Notes: generated by a model not told the origin, from the letters alone. Counted from the first letter of the stretch, positions 34,467 through 43,528 are shown. The stretch: 64,000 nucleotides of DNA from Bacteroidota bacterium (GCA_023386965.1 JAEWIR010000046.1:186001-250000), one strand, 5' to 3'. Translations and numbers: made by a program.

Positions 34467-35408
34467 ATGCTTTCCCCGAAACAAGAAAAACTTTCATTAC
34501 TCATCAAATCCAAAGCAAAAGCCTTCGGATTTCAGGGCTGCGGCATCTCACGCGCCGATTTTCTTGAGGAGGATGCCCGGCCGCTGGAAGACTGGCTGAA
34601 GAAGGATTTCCATGGAGAGATGCGGTATATGGAGAACTATTTCGACAAAAGGTTGGACCCACGACTATTGGTGCCCGGGGCGAAGTCGGTCATATCGCTT
34701 TCTTATAATTATTTTCCGGCGGAGACGCTCCCCAGTCTGGATAATTTCAAAATTTCGAAATATGCCTATGGTCAGGATTACCATGAGATCATCAAAGAAA
34801 TTTTGATGGAACTTGTAGCTGAACTCCGCGGAGAGATCGGCGATTTTGACTGCCGGGTGTTTACCGATTCGGCACCGGTCCTGGAGCGAAGCTGGGCCAG
34901 GAAGTCCGGTATTGGCTGGGTAGGGAAGAATGCCAACCTGATTAGCAAACAGAGTGGTTCATTCTATTTTCTGGCAGAGATTATCTGCGATCTGGACCTG
35001 GCCGTCGATCAGCCTGCGACCGATCATTGTGGCACCTGCAGGAAATGCATCGACGCCTGTCCTACAGACGCCATTGTGTCTGAAAAGGTAATTGACGGCA
35101 GTAAATGTATTTCCTATGCGACCATTGAACTGAAGGACGCGATTCCGGATCACTTCCGCGACCGGATGGAAGACTGGATGTTTGGCTGCGATATCTGCCA
35201 GGATGTTTGCCCCTGGAACCGGTTTTCGGCACCGCACTCCCAGGAGAAATTCAAGCCGAATGAAAAACTTAAGAATTTTACAAAAAAGGACTGGCAGGAA
35301 CTGGATCAGGAACTTTTTTCAGAAGTTTTCCGCAAATCGCCGGTGAAAAGGACCAAATTTGCAGGTTTGAAAAGGAATATTTCGTTTCTAGGAGGGGAAG
35401 AAAGTTAG
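34467..35408 (+). CDS. queG: epoxyqueuosine reductase QueG
   Basis: The 313-aa cobalamin- and 4Fe-4S-dependent enzyme carries out the last step of queuosine synthesis in tRNA. It shows GIGWVGKNANLI, the ferredoxin motif CGTCRKCIDACPT and the second cluster CDICQDVCPWN, all diagnostic. I chose the ATG at 34467 because the in-frame ATG at 34449 lies in front of the promoter box. The length is slightly short because no C-terminal HEAT extension is present. A repeat-rich gap follows. Confidence 0.93.
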   Translation: MLSPKQEKLSLLIKSKAKAFGFQGCGISRADFLEEDARPLEDWLKKDFHGEMRYMENYFDKRLDPRLLVPGAKSVISLSYNYFPAETLPSLDNFKISKYAYGQDYHEIIKEILMELVAELRGEIGDFDCRVFTDSAPVLERSWARKSGIGWVGKNANLISKQSGSFYFLAEIICDLDLAVDQPATDHCGTCRKCIDACPTDAIVSEKVIDGSKCISYATIELKDAIPDHFRDRMEDWMFGCDICQDVCPWNRFSAPHSQEKFKPNEKLKNFTKKDWQELDQELFSEVFRKSPVKRTKFAGLKRNISFLGGEES

Positions 35409-35775
35409 GGGGTTAAGAGGTCAAAGAAGTTAAAAGGTTTGGGATTCACCCTCAACTTCTTGCCCTCTGTCATCCCGCAGGGATCTTTCCCGTGTATTTT
35501 GGAAGCTCTATTGCCTTTAGCTCTTCGCTCTTATCTAACCACAGAGCGCACAGAAAAGGCACAGAGCGCACAAGTCAAAATCCGTAAAGTTGTGCTATTG
35601 TTAACCGTAATGTAGCGAAGCTGTAAATTTGTTAAACTGTTAGATTGTTTATTTGTTAGATTGTAAAATTGATAAACAGTCTGAAATCTGATATCTGATG
35701 TCTGATATCTAAAATCTCGACTCTTGATTCTTGGTTCTGAATTGATACGTTTTCTAGCTAAAATCTGAGATCTGA
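35409..35775 (-). repeat. modular intergenic repeat in inverted orientation
   Basis: Read on the minus strand, the modules appear in the same order as on the + strand at 25.6 and 57.2 kb: CAAGAATC words, ATCAGAC words, TTTTACAATCTAAC words, TTTACAGC words, then a core at about 35537-35602 ending in CTCTGTGGTTAGA. At 35478-35495 is also a small dyad (ATCCCGCAGGGAT). No gene is supported here. Confidence 0.75.
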
Positions 35776-35795
35776 AATCTTGCCACACTCCAACT

Positions 35796-36473
35796 ATGAA
35801 AAAAACCTTACTCTCTCTGCTCAAAATAATCGGCTCCATTGTGGCTATTGTACTTGTGTATGTATTATTTGCGCTGATTTTGCCGCTGATTCCCGTAAAG
35901 GCAGATGAGGTTTCAGAACCTAAGAGGGTAGAGGTATTTCTGCTGACCAACGGGGTACATACCGATATAGTGGTGCCGGTGACCAACCAATATATGGACT
36001 GGCGCACAGAAATACCTGTCAGCCATACAAAAGCAGGCTCCGGCAACTTTAGATATCTGTCCGTGGGTTGGGGCGACAAAGGTTTTTATCTGGATACACC
36101 CACCTGGGCAGAACTGAAGGTATCCACAGCATTGAAGGCAGCGTTTTGGCTAAGCGAATCAGCTATGCACTGCACTTTTTACAACAAAATGGTGGTAGGT
36201 GAAGACTGTAAGCGGATTATGCTTACCGGGAAACAGTATCGCGAACTGGTTAATTTCATCAAAAATAAATTTGACCGTGATATAAACGGAAAACCAATCC
36301 TCATCAAGACAGATGCGGTTTATGGCAATAACGATGCTTTCTACGACGCCAAAGGAAGTTACAGTTTTCTGGATACCTGTAATACCTGGACCAACAGAGG
36401 GCTTAAAATCGCCGGACAAAAGGCCGCCTTATGGACGGCTTCCGATTTCGGCATCTTCTACCATTATGAATGA
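35796..36473 (+). CDS. DUF2459/TIGR02117 family protein
   Basis: The 225-aa protein has an N-terminal membrane helix (about residues 9-32) and the family features VEVFLLTNGVHTDIVVPV, GWGDKGFYLDTPTWAELK and a late DTCNTWTNRGLKIAG. The function is unknown. The HTD and CNTW residues suggest an enzyme-like site on the periplasmic side, which is inference. It is convergent with the YceI-like gene. Confidence 0.85.
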   Translation: MKKTLLSLLKIIGSIVAIVLVYVLFALILPLIPVKADEVSEPKRVEVFLLTNGVHTDIVVPVTNQYMDWRTEIPVSHTKAGSGNFRYLSVGWGDKGFYLDTPTWAELKVSTALKAAFWLSESAMHCTFYNKMVVGEDCKRIMLTGKQYRELVNFIKNKFDRDINGKPILIKTDAVYGNNDAFYDAKGSYSFLDTCNTWTNRGLKIAGQKAALWTASDFGIFYHYE

Positions 36474-36500
36474 AACTTACGCCGGGAGCAAATCTGGGTA

Positions 36501-37001
36501 CTAGAGATTTCTTAATCTCATTGTCAGTTCCAGATGGTCCTTCACAACGATGGTGCCACCCATTTTCGTTGGCGGGACAATTCCGAAGTCACTGAATCTG
36601 ACGGTTTCATTGCCCGTAAGCATATTTTTATTCTCGAAGAAGGTTACGGTATAAAAACGTTTCCTGTTCAGGATCTTTACTTCCACTATCGCGCTGTAAT
36701 AGCTGCTTGCGTTTTTTTTGAATTCAATGAAGCGTACAGTTAGATTAGGGTACTGTTCGGCATTCAGGATTTTGCGGAAGTCATTGGTCATCATCTTATT
36801 CCGGCAGTCGAAATCGGCTACCTTAAGCTGAAGGACCGGAAGTTTGGTTTCGGAACTGAAACTGCCTGCCGGTTTGGCAACGTTTGTATTGGTGCACTTA
36901 AAAGTATTCACGTTGGTCTTTCCCAAGATTTCCACCGTGTTTTCCTGAGCCGGTACCAGGCCGGAAATGAGGAGCAGAATAAGGATTACCGTATTTTTCA
37001 T
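36501..37001 (-). CDS. YceI-like secreted protein
   Basis: The 166-aa protein has a signal peptide ending LVPAQ (about residue 19) and a lipocalin-like YceI fold suggested by TNVNTFKCTN, NAEQYPNLTVRF and a C-terminal VRFSDFGIVPP. Such proteins bind isoprenoids or other lipids in the periplasm. I chose the ATG at 37001 because it is at the start of the signal peptide. It lies downstream of the porin gene on the same strand, past a terminator-like hairpin. Confidence 0.8.
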   Translation of the reverse strand: MKNTVILILLLISGLVPAQENTVEILGKTNVNTFKCTNTNVAKPAGSFSSETKLPVLQLKVADFDCRNKMMTNDFRKILNAEQYPNLTVRFIEFKKNASSYYSAIVEVKILNRKRFYTVTFFENKNMLTGNETVRFSDFGIVPPTKMGGTIVVKDHLELTMRLRNL

Positions 37002-37015
37002 CACTTTAAAGGTAT

Positions 37016-37041
37016 AAAAAAGGGACAAATTAATGTCCCTT
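37016..37041 (-). terminator. terminator after the porin gene (minus strand)
   Basis: The stem AAGGGACA/TGTCCCTT is followed on the minus strand by TTTTTTA. Confidence 0.75.
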
Positions 37042-37062
37042 CACTGAAAATTGAATTTAATA

Positions 37063-38397
37063 TTAGAAACCAATGGTTGCTTCAACCATCACTCCTTTGA
37101 ATTCGCCGCCTCTAAGAGCGCTTGTTGCTCCCCAAACCGGGCTGTCGTTGTAATTTTGCTGTACATATTCCACTTTAGCCAGAATGTTCTTGGTCATAAA
37201 ATAGCCTGCACCCAAGTTAAACCTGTCAATCTTTCTTTCGTCGGAAACCTCATCATCCTTACCGCTGATGGTGTTGTAACGGCCACCTACGTAGAACTGT
37301 TCTTTTCCGCCAAATCTGTAAAGCAGCTCGGCCGCCAGTTGGGTATAGTCGCCGTCAGTAGGTCTCATATTCATACCACTTGCTTTGTTGCCGGTTACAT
37401 ATTCATAAGCGCCGAAGAATTCAAAACCCTGGTATTTTACGAAGGGGTTCACCTGCACAGCTTTCATTTTTTTGAAACCGGGGTTAAAGCGTCCTGTCGC
37501 GTAATTATTGGTTCCCATCAAATCATTTTGGGTAAGCAGCGTGTAATAGTATCTTGATCCTGCTCGGTCTGAACTGTAAAGGTAGCCTCCTGTGCTCAGT
37601 CCGTTGGTCTGGATGAAGGATCCTGTAAGTCTCACTCTAAGGTCAGTGCTTACCTGCTTGTCCCAACCAATCTTTGCATAAACTGACGGGGAATTATAGT
37701 TGGTTCCTTTTACGGCTGTTTGGTTCAGCTTACCGTTGGATACCCCAAGCATACCGATGAAGTTATTGTAAAATAAGTAACCTTCCCCGAAAGCTTCCGT
37801 AGAGAAATTGTCCATGATGAAGTTTCCTACGAACGGGTTGTTGATGGCTTCGGCATTATCGGTTCTTCTGAAGTGGTAGTCACCGTAGTTAATCTCGTCC
37901 ATACCCACCTTTACACGTGCATGCTTCATAATGTTTGCGGCAAAACCTTCTGAAATGAAATCAAGGTCATCTACCTGCAGGTATCCACCCTTTACCCAGG
38001 CTTCGTTATGGTGACGTGCAGAAAGGTATGTTCTAAGGTGCATTTTAATCCCTTTTCCCAGATACGCATTGATGTCCAGGTTTGCAGTTGGCAGGTTGAA
38101 GTCGCTGCCCATTACCTGAAGCGTATTTGGAACCGCCGTGGTACCTACATTACCCAACGAAGGGGCTTTGGTGCTGTGATCCAGGGACTGGAACTGAAGG
38201 GCAAAATCGCCGCCTACGGAAACCTTCACACCGTCGTAGGCCGGTGAAATTCCTTTGGGGTCTTCAAATACGTTACGCTGGGCTTTTTCCGGTGCCAGAT
38301 AATCACGCATTGAGGTGTTGGTATCTTCCTGAGCAAATAACGCTCCGCTTGACATAAGTAAGGCTAATACTGATGTTTTTAAAACTGAAGTTCTCAT
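37063..38397 (-). CDS. outer-membrane porin, beta-barrel
   Basis: The 444-aa protein has a signal peptide ending ALFAQ (about residue 23), then alternating amphipathic strands with glycine and aromatic residues, ending VMVEATIGF with the terminal Phe of outer-membrane barrels. It resembles DcaP or phosphate-selective-porin-like proteins of Bacteroidota. The substrate is unknown. It lies between two YceI-type genes on the same strand, suggesting co-regulation. Confidence 0.85.
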   Translation of the reverse strand: MRTSVLKTSVLALLMSSGALFAQEDTNTSMRDYLAPEKAQRNVFEDPKGISPAYDGVKVSVGGDFALQFQSLDHSTKAPSLGNVGTTAVPNTLQVMGSDFNLPTANLDINAYLGKGIKMHLRTYLSARHHNEAWVKGGYLQVDDLDFISEGFAANIMKHARVKVGMDEINYGDYHFRRTDNAEAINNPFVGNFIMDNFSTEAFGEGYLFYNNFIGMLGVSNGKLNQTAVKGTNYNSPSVYAKIGWDKQVSTDLRVRLTGSFIQTNGLSTGGYLYSSDRAGSRYYYTLLTQNDLMGTNNYATGRFNPGFKKMKAVQVNPFVKYQGFEFFGAYEYVTGNKASGMNMRPTDGDYTQLAAELLYRFGGKEQFYVGGRYNTISGKDDEVSDERKIDRFNLGAGYFMTKNILAKVEYVQQNYNDSPVWGATSALRGGEFKGVMVEATIGF

Positions 38398-38427
38398 TTC
38401 TTTGGTATTTTAATGTTTATTAATTGA

Positions 38428-38958
38428 CTAGTTGGCAGTGATGTTTACAGTTACTGTAATGGCATCGCCTGTTTTTACGCCCATAAAGCCGGGTCTCTCC
38501 ATTCCAAAATCGGACAGGTTCATTTTTTCGGTACCTGTAATGCTGTAAGAAGTACCATTTTTAACCACTGTTACAGGAATTGACGCATTCTTGGTTACCC
38601 CAGCAATCGTTATCTTGCCAGTTACTGTTCCTTTGCCGATATTCATCGATGTGGCTGTAAAAGTAATATTGGGATGTTTGGCTGCCTGGAGGGCGTCATA
38701 GGCCTTGTTGTCCATCATCTTCCCTTTTGTACTTTTCAGATTTTTGGCGGGCATCACAAACTTTACATTGGTGATTGCAGTTCCGCTAACTGTTCCGCTA
38801 AAGGTAGCTGCATTTGAAGTCATCGTCCAGTCATGCATCGGTGAAGTTCCGTCTACACTAACTTTAGTGCTTTTTCCTGTAATGGCCTGCGCATTTGCTA
38901 AACCGGTGAAAAGTCCGAAGGCCAGGACAAGAATCTTGAATGTTGCTGAATTTCTCAT
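38428..38958 (-). CDS. YceI family periplasmic protein
   Basis: The 176-aa protein has a signal peptide ending ANAQ (about residue 24) and the YceI features TSPMHDWTMTS, AAKHPNITFTATS and a C-terminal KMNLSDFGMERP. It would bind a lipid-like ligand in the periplasm. I chose the ATG at 38958 because the upstream extension is charged and precedes the signal peptide. It has its own promoter about 45 bp upstream and is followed by the porin gene after 30 bp. Confidence 0.9.
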   Translation of the reverse strand: MRNSATFKILVLAFGLFTGLANAQAITGKSTKVSVDGTSPMHDWTMTSNAATFSGTVSGTAITNVKFVMPAKNLKSTKGKMMDNKAYDALQAAKHPNITFTATSMNIGKGTVTGKITIAGVTKNASIPVTVVKNGTSYSITGTEKMNLSDFGMERPGFMGVKTGDAITVTVNITAN

Positions 38959-39003
38959 GATTTCTAATATTAAATTGTTATTTTCTTCCTTGAATTTCTT
39001 ATA

Positions 39004-39011
39004 CAAATGTA
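39004..39011 (-). promoter_or_regulatory. -7 promoter box for the yceI-porin genes
   Basis: On the minus strand TACATTTG gives a leader of about 42 nt. The AT-rich stretch 39012-39333 upstream contains no gene that I can support. Confidence 0.6.
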
Positions 39012-39333
39012 GAAGGAATATTTTTAATTTAATAATATATGGCTGCTAATTTTGCATGATTAATATCAAATAGTATTAATAAATTATTAATATGGCAATT
39101 GTATTGAATTTTAGCTTTTCAATTGACAAATTTGTGTACCTGTTTAAATTATTTCGCTAACATATTATTGCAAATATTGTATTATTAGTAAACATGACGG
39201 ATGTCATCATGAGCAAAATCAGGTAAAAGCTTCAACTATTATCAATAAATATGAGTATTATAAGGATAAATGAAATTAAGAAGAGAATCCGGCCTGCTTA
39301 AACAGAATTAAAAATCTTTTGATGACGAGGCAT

Positions 39334-39366
39334 AAAAAAAGCAACCTGAAAACAGATTGCTTTTTG
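39334..39366 (-). terminator. terminator of tRNA-Leu
   Basis: On the minus strand the stem AAAAGCAAnCTG/CAGnTTGCTTTT with a TTTT loop is followed by a T run, immediately after the tRNA. Confidence 0.85.
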
Positions 39367-39448
39367 TACCCAGCGCCGGAATCGAACCGGCACACCTTGC
39401 GGTACTAGAGTTTGAGTCTAGCGCGTCTACCAATTCCGCCAGCTGGGC
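39367..39448 (-). tRNA. tRNA-Leu, anticodon CAA
   Basis: The 82-nt gene has a 7-bp acceptor stem (GCCCAGC with GCTGGGT plus discriminator A), an anticodon stem CTAGA/TCTAG with loop CTCAAAC giving CAA (reads UUG), a long class-II variable arm as expected for Leu, and the T-loop GGTTCGATTCC. The 3' CCA is not encoded. It has its own promoter and terminator. Confidence 0.95.
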
Positions 39449-39462
39449 ATCAATTGGGTGTG

Positions 39463-39470
39463 CAAATATA
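39463..39470 (-). promoter_or_regulatory. -7 promoter box for tRNA-Leu
   Basis: On the minus strand TATATTTG lies 14 bases before the 5' end of the mature tRNA. Confidence 0.7.
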
Positions 39471-39513
39471 GGATAAAAATTAAATCCTTAAAATATAATC
39501 GCAGCATTTTGTA

Positions 39514-40281
39514 TTAAAATTCCAGGACCAAACCATCATAGGCTAAACTTATGCCTTCAGGCAGCATCGCTTCTTCAATCTCATGCAGTCCAAACATATG
39601 GCTGATGTGAGTGAGGAACAGCTTTCGTGGCTTCAGGTCGGCATAGAGCTCAAGGATGTCTTCCAGTATGAAGTGGGCGGGATGAGCATGGGTTTTGCGG
39701 ATGCAGTTCAGGATCAGGAAATCCAGCCCCCTGAGTTTTTTTTTCTCGTCTGCGCTGATGAAGCTGGCGTCTGTAATGTAGGCAAGGTTCTTCATCTTAA
39801 AACCCAAAATCTCCAGTTGATGATGCAAAACCCGGACAGGGGTGATGTTGGTATCAAATAACTGAAGTTCACCGTCAATTTCGTGTAAATCAAAAGCGGG
39901 TGCACCGGGATACTTTATTTCTGTAAAAGCATAGGGGAACCTCAACTTTACTTCCTCCGCCACTCGGGTCTGACAATAAAGCGGCATATCCTTACGGCTT
40001 TGGAAGATGAGTGGGCGTACATCGTCCAGGCCGACCACATGGTCGTTATGTTCATGGGTAAGCAGGATGGCATCCAGGTGATCTTCATTATTCTGTAACA
40101 TCTGCTGCCTGAAATCGGGACCGCAGTCTATAAGTATTTTCCGGCCGCTTTCCGTGGTGATCATTGCTGAGGACCGAAAACGCGTATCTTTTGGGTTGGC
40201 CGACCGGCAAACTTCGCAGTTGCATCCGATTACAGGGACACCCTGCGAGGTGCCGGTGCCTAAAAATTTCAGTGTCGTCAT
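39514..40281 (-). CDS. MBL-fold metallohydrolase, PhnP-like
   Basis: The 255-aa cytosolic hydrolase has LGTGTSQGVPVIGCNCEVC with a PhnP-type Cys cluster that binds structural zinc, and the catalytic motif LLTHEHNDHVVGLDD. PhnP-type enzymes are cyclic phosphodiesterases. The true substrate here is open. I chose the ATG at 40281 because it starts at MTTLKFLGTGTS. The upstream extension to 40305 crosses the promoter box. It is followed by the tRNA gene on the same strand. Confidence 0.87.
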   Translation of the reverse strand: MTTLKFLGTGTSQGVPVIGCNCEVCRSANPKDTRFRSSAMITTESGRKILIDCGPDFRQQMLQNNEDHLDAILLTHEHNDHVVGLDDVRPLIFQSRKDMPLYCQTRVAEEVKLRFPYAFTEIKYPGAPAFDLHEIDGELQLFDTNITPVRVLHHQLEILGFKMKNLAYITDASFISADEKKKLRGLDFLILNCIRKTHAHPAHFILEDILELYADLKPRKLFLTHISHMFGLHEIEEAMLPEGISLAYDGLVLEF

Positions 40282-40302
40282 AGTGAGCTTGGCGCTAAGG
40301 CA

Positions 40303-40310
40303 CAAATGTA
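40303..40310 (-). promoter_or_regulatory. -7 promoter box for the PhnP-like gene
   Basis: On the minus strand TACATTTG gives a leader of about 20 nt before the ATG at 40281. Confidence 0.6.
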
Positions 40311-40346
40311 AAGAAAAAGCGGTTTGCCGGGAATCATGCGCTTAAT

Positions 40347-40847
40347 TTATTCCTTCCTAACTACTGTAAGTAAATGTTCAAGTGTTTTTTGGGTGTAAAT
40401 TTTCTGATTGACTGCGAGATCTGCATCGGACTTACCGGTTATTCTTTTGGAGAGTACCACTTTCCCACGGGACGCGATGGCTATATAGGCAAAACATGAA
40501 TCAATGCCTTCTTCCGATACCGTGCGGGCGTATCCGGTGATGGCGGCACCCATTTCCGCATTGAATCTGGAGGCTACTGCGAGTGCCATCTGCTCTGCTA
40601 TGTCTTTGGAAACGGCATTGCATGCCTCAGCAGCTATCGGATTTACCTGCAGATGTATCGCTTTCTGAGCACTGTTGTAGGCTGTGATACCGCCCTGAAA
40701 GAATCCCATGGCATTCTCTGCCTGCGACAGAACATTCTGGATCAGACCTGCGGTACAGCTTTCTGCGACTGCCAGCGTTAACCTGTTTTTTAACATCTGT
40801 TGAGCAAGTTGGGCAAGATTCTTGTTGTCAGTAAAGTCGTTTTCCAT
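40347..40847 (-). CDS. CinA-type nicotinamide-nucleotide amidase (PncC)
   Basis: The 166-aa stand-alone CinA C-terminal domain has AVAESCTAGLIQNVLS with the nucleophile Ser region, QGGITAYNSAQK and ITGYARTVSEEG. In PncC the last motif is usually TGIAGPxGG, so it is diverged here. It deamidates NMN in pyridine-nucleotide recycling. It has no N-terminal MoaB-like domain, as in E. coli YgaD. Confidence 0.85.
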   Translation of the reverse strand: MENDFTDNKNLAQLAQQMLKNRLTLAVAESCTAGLIQNVLSQAENAMGFFQGGITAYNSAQKAIHLQVNPIAAEACNAVSKDIAEQMALAVASRFNAEMGAAITGYARTVSEEGIDSCFAYIAIASRGKVVLSKRITGKSDADLAVNQKIYTQKTLEHLLTVVRKE

Positions 40848-40931
40848 ACGAAAAGCAAATAATAAATTTTAACAGATAGGGCTGATTTCGCGGGATGCGA
40901 ATGCGAAAGTCATCAACAAAAATAATTCCAA

Positions 40932-42434
40932 ATGAAAAGAGACGGTCATAACGAAAGCCTTTGGGTGAATGGGCTCTACATCCACGAAAATTCACCTGCA
41001 GAAATTAAACATTATGATGCTGTAATCGTAGGTGCCGGGATCACCGGACTTACGCTGGCAACTGAACTTCAGCAACGGGGCAAAAATTGCCTGGTATTGG
41101 AGCGGCAAAATATTGGCTTTGGAACTACCGGAGGAACTACGGCACATATCAATAATTTCCTGGATGAATCCTATGACCGTATCATCAGCAAATTTGGTGA
41201 GGCCCGTGCCCAGACCGTGGCCGATAACGCCGGCCGTGTAGCCGTAATTATAAAAGAGAATATTGACCGTTTCGGGATAGAATGCGAATATGAGGAGTGC
41301 AGTTTCTATCTTTTCAGTGCTGAAAAAAAACAGGACCGTCAGCTGGATCAAATAGCCAAAGCACATGACGCGCTGGAAATCCCCACAAGTGAAGTAGCTG
41401 AAATTCCGTTCAGTATACCCTTCCGGAAAGCGCTGGAGATTAAAGGGCAGGCACAGTTTCATCCGTTAAAATATATTGCCGGGTTGGCCAGGGCTTTCGA
41501 GGAATTGGGAGGTACATTGCTTACCGGTGTCCAGGTCACGCAACACACTGCCGATAATGGTTCTGTAAAAGTGCTGACCAATGAAGGAACCTTTTCAGGT
41601 GCTGACTTGGTTTGGGCGACCCACATACCACCGGGAATTAACCGTTTCAATGCACTTTGCGCACCTTACAGAAGCTATGCCCTGGCCGCTAAGCTACCTT
41701 ATGAGGTATCAACGTTTGCCCAGGCAGCCGATCTTTATGAACCTTATCATTATATGCGGTATCACAAAATCGGGCATGATTCCTATTTGATTGTGGGAGG
41801 TTTCGACCATAAGACAGGGCATGAAGAGGATACACAAAAGCCTATGGAAGATCTTATCGCGTATACTAAAGAACACTTCAAGGTAGCCGAAATCTCCAAA
41901 ACATGGTCGTCTCAATTTTATGCACCGTCGGACGGACTGCCCTATATTGGGAAGATGCCGGGCGCTGATCATGAATATGTGGCCACCGGTTATAACGGAA
42001 ATGGTATGACTTGGGGAACGCTGGCAGGCACCATTCTCGCTGACCTGATTATGGAGAAAGACAATGAACTCGCGGAAATTGTTTCACCATCGCGCATTGA
42101 AATAGCCGCAAGTGCGAAGGAATTCGTTAAAGAAAATGTGGATGCTGTATTTCACCTCATCAAAGATCAGTTCAGCAGCGATAAAAAAGCCGAGCTGGAC
42201 GGCATTGAGAAAGGAGATGGTCACATTATAGATTATAACGGTAAAAAAGTGGCCGCCTATCGTGATGAACTGGGTGCCCTTACGCTGCTGGATGCACATT
42301 GCCCACACATGGGTTGTGTGGTGAAATTCAACAAAACGGAGAAGAGTTGGGACTGTCCGTGTCACGGATCAAGGTTCGGTACCGATGGTACAGTTTTAAC
42401 AATCCCCGCTCAGGAAAATTTGAAACAACTATAA
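40932..42434 (+). CDS. FAD-dependent oxidoreductase fused to a Rieske 2Fe-2S domain
   Basis: The 500-aa protein has a DadA-like FAD domain starting VIVGAGITGLTLATELQQ (about residues 31-48) with EYVATGYNGNGMTWG near 350, and a C-terminal Rieske domain with CPHMGC (about 457) and CPCHGSRF (about 476). The cluster ligands are complete. Such fusions occur in many bacteria, and the physiological electron donor or substrate is not known. It starts a run of three redox genes with a small ORF in between. Confidence 0.88.
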   Translation: MKRDGHNESLWVNGLYIHENSPAEIKHYDAVIVGAGITGLTLATELQQRGKNCLVLERQNIGFGTTGGTTAHINNFLDESYDRIISKFGEARAQTVADNAGRVAVIIKENIDRFGIECEYEECSFYLFSAEKKQDRQLDQIAKAHDALEIPTSEVAEIPFSIPFRKALEIKGQAQFHPLKYIAGLARAFEELGGTLLTGVQVTQHTADNGSVKVLTNEGTFSGADLVWATHIPPGINRFNALCAPYRSYALAAKLPYEVSTFAQAADLYEPYHYMRYHKIGHDSYLIVGGFDHKTGHEEDTQKPMEDLIAYTKEHFKVAEISKTWSSQFYAPSDGLPYIGKMPGADHEYVATGYNGNGMTWGTLAGTILADLIMEKDNELAEIVSPSRIEIAASAKEFVKENVDAVFHLIKDQFSSDKKAELDGIEKGDGHIIDYNGKKVAAYRDELGALTLLDAHCPHMGCVVKFNKTEKSWDCPCHGSRFGTDGTVLTIPAQENLKQL

Positions 42435-42442
42435 AGTGAGCT

Positions 42443-42673
42443 ATGGATAATTCAGAGATCAGAACGCCACGCGGCATTTGTGTCACTATACCGGGCGAGA
42501 GTACAACCATCAACCATAATTTGGGCACCACCGATATCATTGTCGCTCTGTATAATGTGGCTACCGGCAACGAACTGAACAGCGGTATCACTATTGTGGA
42601 TGACAATTCGGTACGTATCACCACTGCCAGCGGAGCACCGGAGCAGATTCGGGTGGTCATCATGGGTTTCTGA
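42443..42673 (+). CDS. 76-aa protein resembling a phage tail/structural beta-domain
   Basis: The small soluble protein contains NHNLGTTDIIVALYN, then a short repeat-like IVDDNSVRI and ends QIRVVIMGF. This pattern (HNLGT, xVxVY, D.N.V.I, VVIxG) is familiar from small domains of phage tail-fibre or virion proteins. There is no phage context around it. It lies 8 bp after the Rieske fusion and 4 bp before the aldo/keto reductase, so it is in the same operon. Confidence 0.7.
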   Translation: MDNSEIRTPRGICVTIPGESTTINHNLGTTDIIVALYNVATGNELNSGITIVDDNSVRITTASGAPEQIRVVIMGF

Positions 42674-42677
42674 TTTT

Positions 42678-43517
42678 ATGGAGAACATTACTTTAAATGA
42701 CGGTTTTTCATTACCGCGGATCGGCTTTGGAACTTATAAGACTGAAGAAACGGTTCTTGCCGTTGAAACAGCCATTAAATGCTGCTACAGACTTATAGAT
42801 ACCGCTTCCATATATGGGAATGAGAAGGAAGTGGGACAGGCTGTAAAGCTGGCTGCAGTTCCAAGGCAGGATCTGTATATAACTTCAAAAGTTTGGCGTA
42901 CCGACTTAGGTTACGATGCCACAAGAAAGGCAATCAGAAATACTTTAAATCAGTTATCCCTCGAATATCTTGATCTTTACCTGATTCACTGGCCTGCAAA
43001 TTCAAAAAACTATAAAGATTGGATTAAAATAAATGCAGATACGTGGCGAGCAATGGAAGAGCTGCAGCAGGAGGGCCTTATCCGATCCATTGGTGTCAGC
43101 AATTTCTGGCCGGATCATCTGGATGAATTGTTAAAGACCGCCAAAGTGCGGCCGGCAGTGAACCAGATTGAATATCATCCCGGATACCAACAAACCCAGG
43201 TACTGAATTACTGTCAACAACATGATATTGTACTTCAGGCGTGGTCGCCACTGGCAAGAGGACGGCTTCAGGATGATGCATTACTGAATGAAATTGCCGG
43301 GAAATATGGCAAAACAGTTTCACAGGTCATTTTAAGGTGGACCATACAGCAAGGTCTTCTGCCGGTTCCTAAATCTTCCCAACCGCAGCGTATCAAAGAA
43401 AATATAGATATTTTTAATTTTGAACTTTCAGAGGATGATATGTCTTCTGTTGCCCAGTTGCAGCCACAAGGGTTCAGTGGAGAAAGACCTGATATTTGGC
43501 CGGACCGCATTAACTAA
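42678..43517 (+). CDS. aldo/keto reductase
   Basis: The 279-aa TIM-barrel NADPH reductase carries LIDTASIYGNE with the catalytic Asp and Tyr, ITSKVWRTD with the Lys and LYLIHWPAN with the His, then IGVSNFWPDHL and VPKSSQPQRIKEN for cofactor binding. It resembles 2,5-diketo-gluconate reductase-type AKRs. The ATG at 42678 gives the usual N-terminus. The longer frame from 42594 overlaps the small ORF. Confidence 0.93.
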   Translation: MENITLNDGFSLPRIGFGTYKTEETVLAVETAIKCCYRLIDTASIYGNEKEVGQAVKLAAVPRQDLYITSKVWRTDLGYDATRKAIRNTLNQLSLEYLDLYLIHWPANSKNYKDWIKINADTWRAMEELQQEGLIRSIGVSNFWPDHLDELLKTAKVRPAVNQIEYHPGYQQTQVLNYCQQHDIVLQAWSPLARGRLQDDALLNEIAGKYGKTVSQVILRWTIQQGLLPVPKSSQPQRIKENIDIFNFELSEDDMSSVAQLQPQGFSGERPDIWPDRIN

Positions 43518-43528
43518 AAAAACGGAAT

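Noticed and set aside
35531..36079. 182-aa ORF on the minus strand
   Set aside because: It runs through the repeat region and antisense to the DUF2459 gene, and its C-terminal part consists of translated repeat words.
39012..39333. gene or RNA in the AT-rich gap upstream of yceI
   Set aside because: No open frame of note, no stable long hairpin and no promoter for this stretch were seen.
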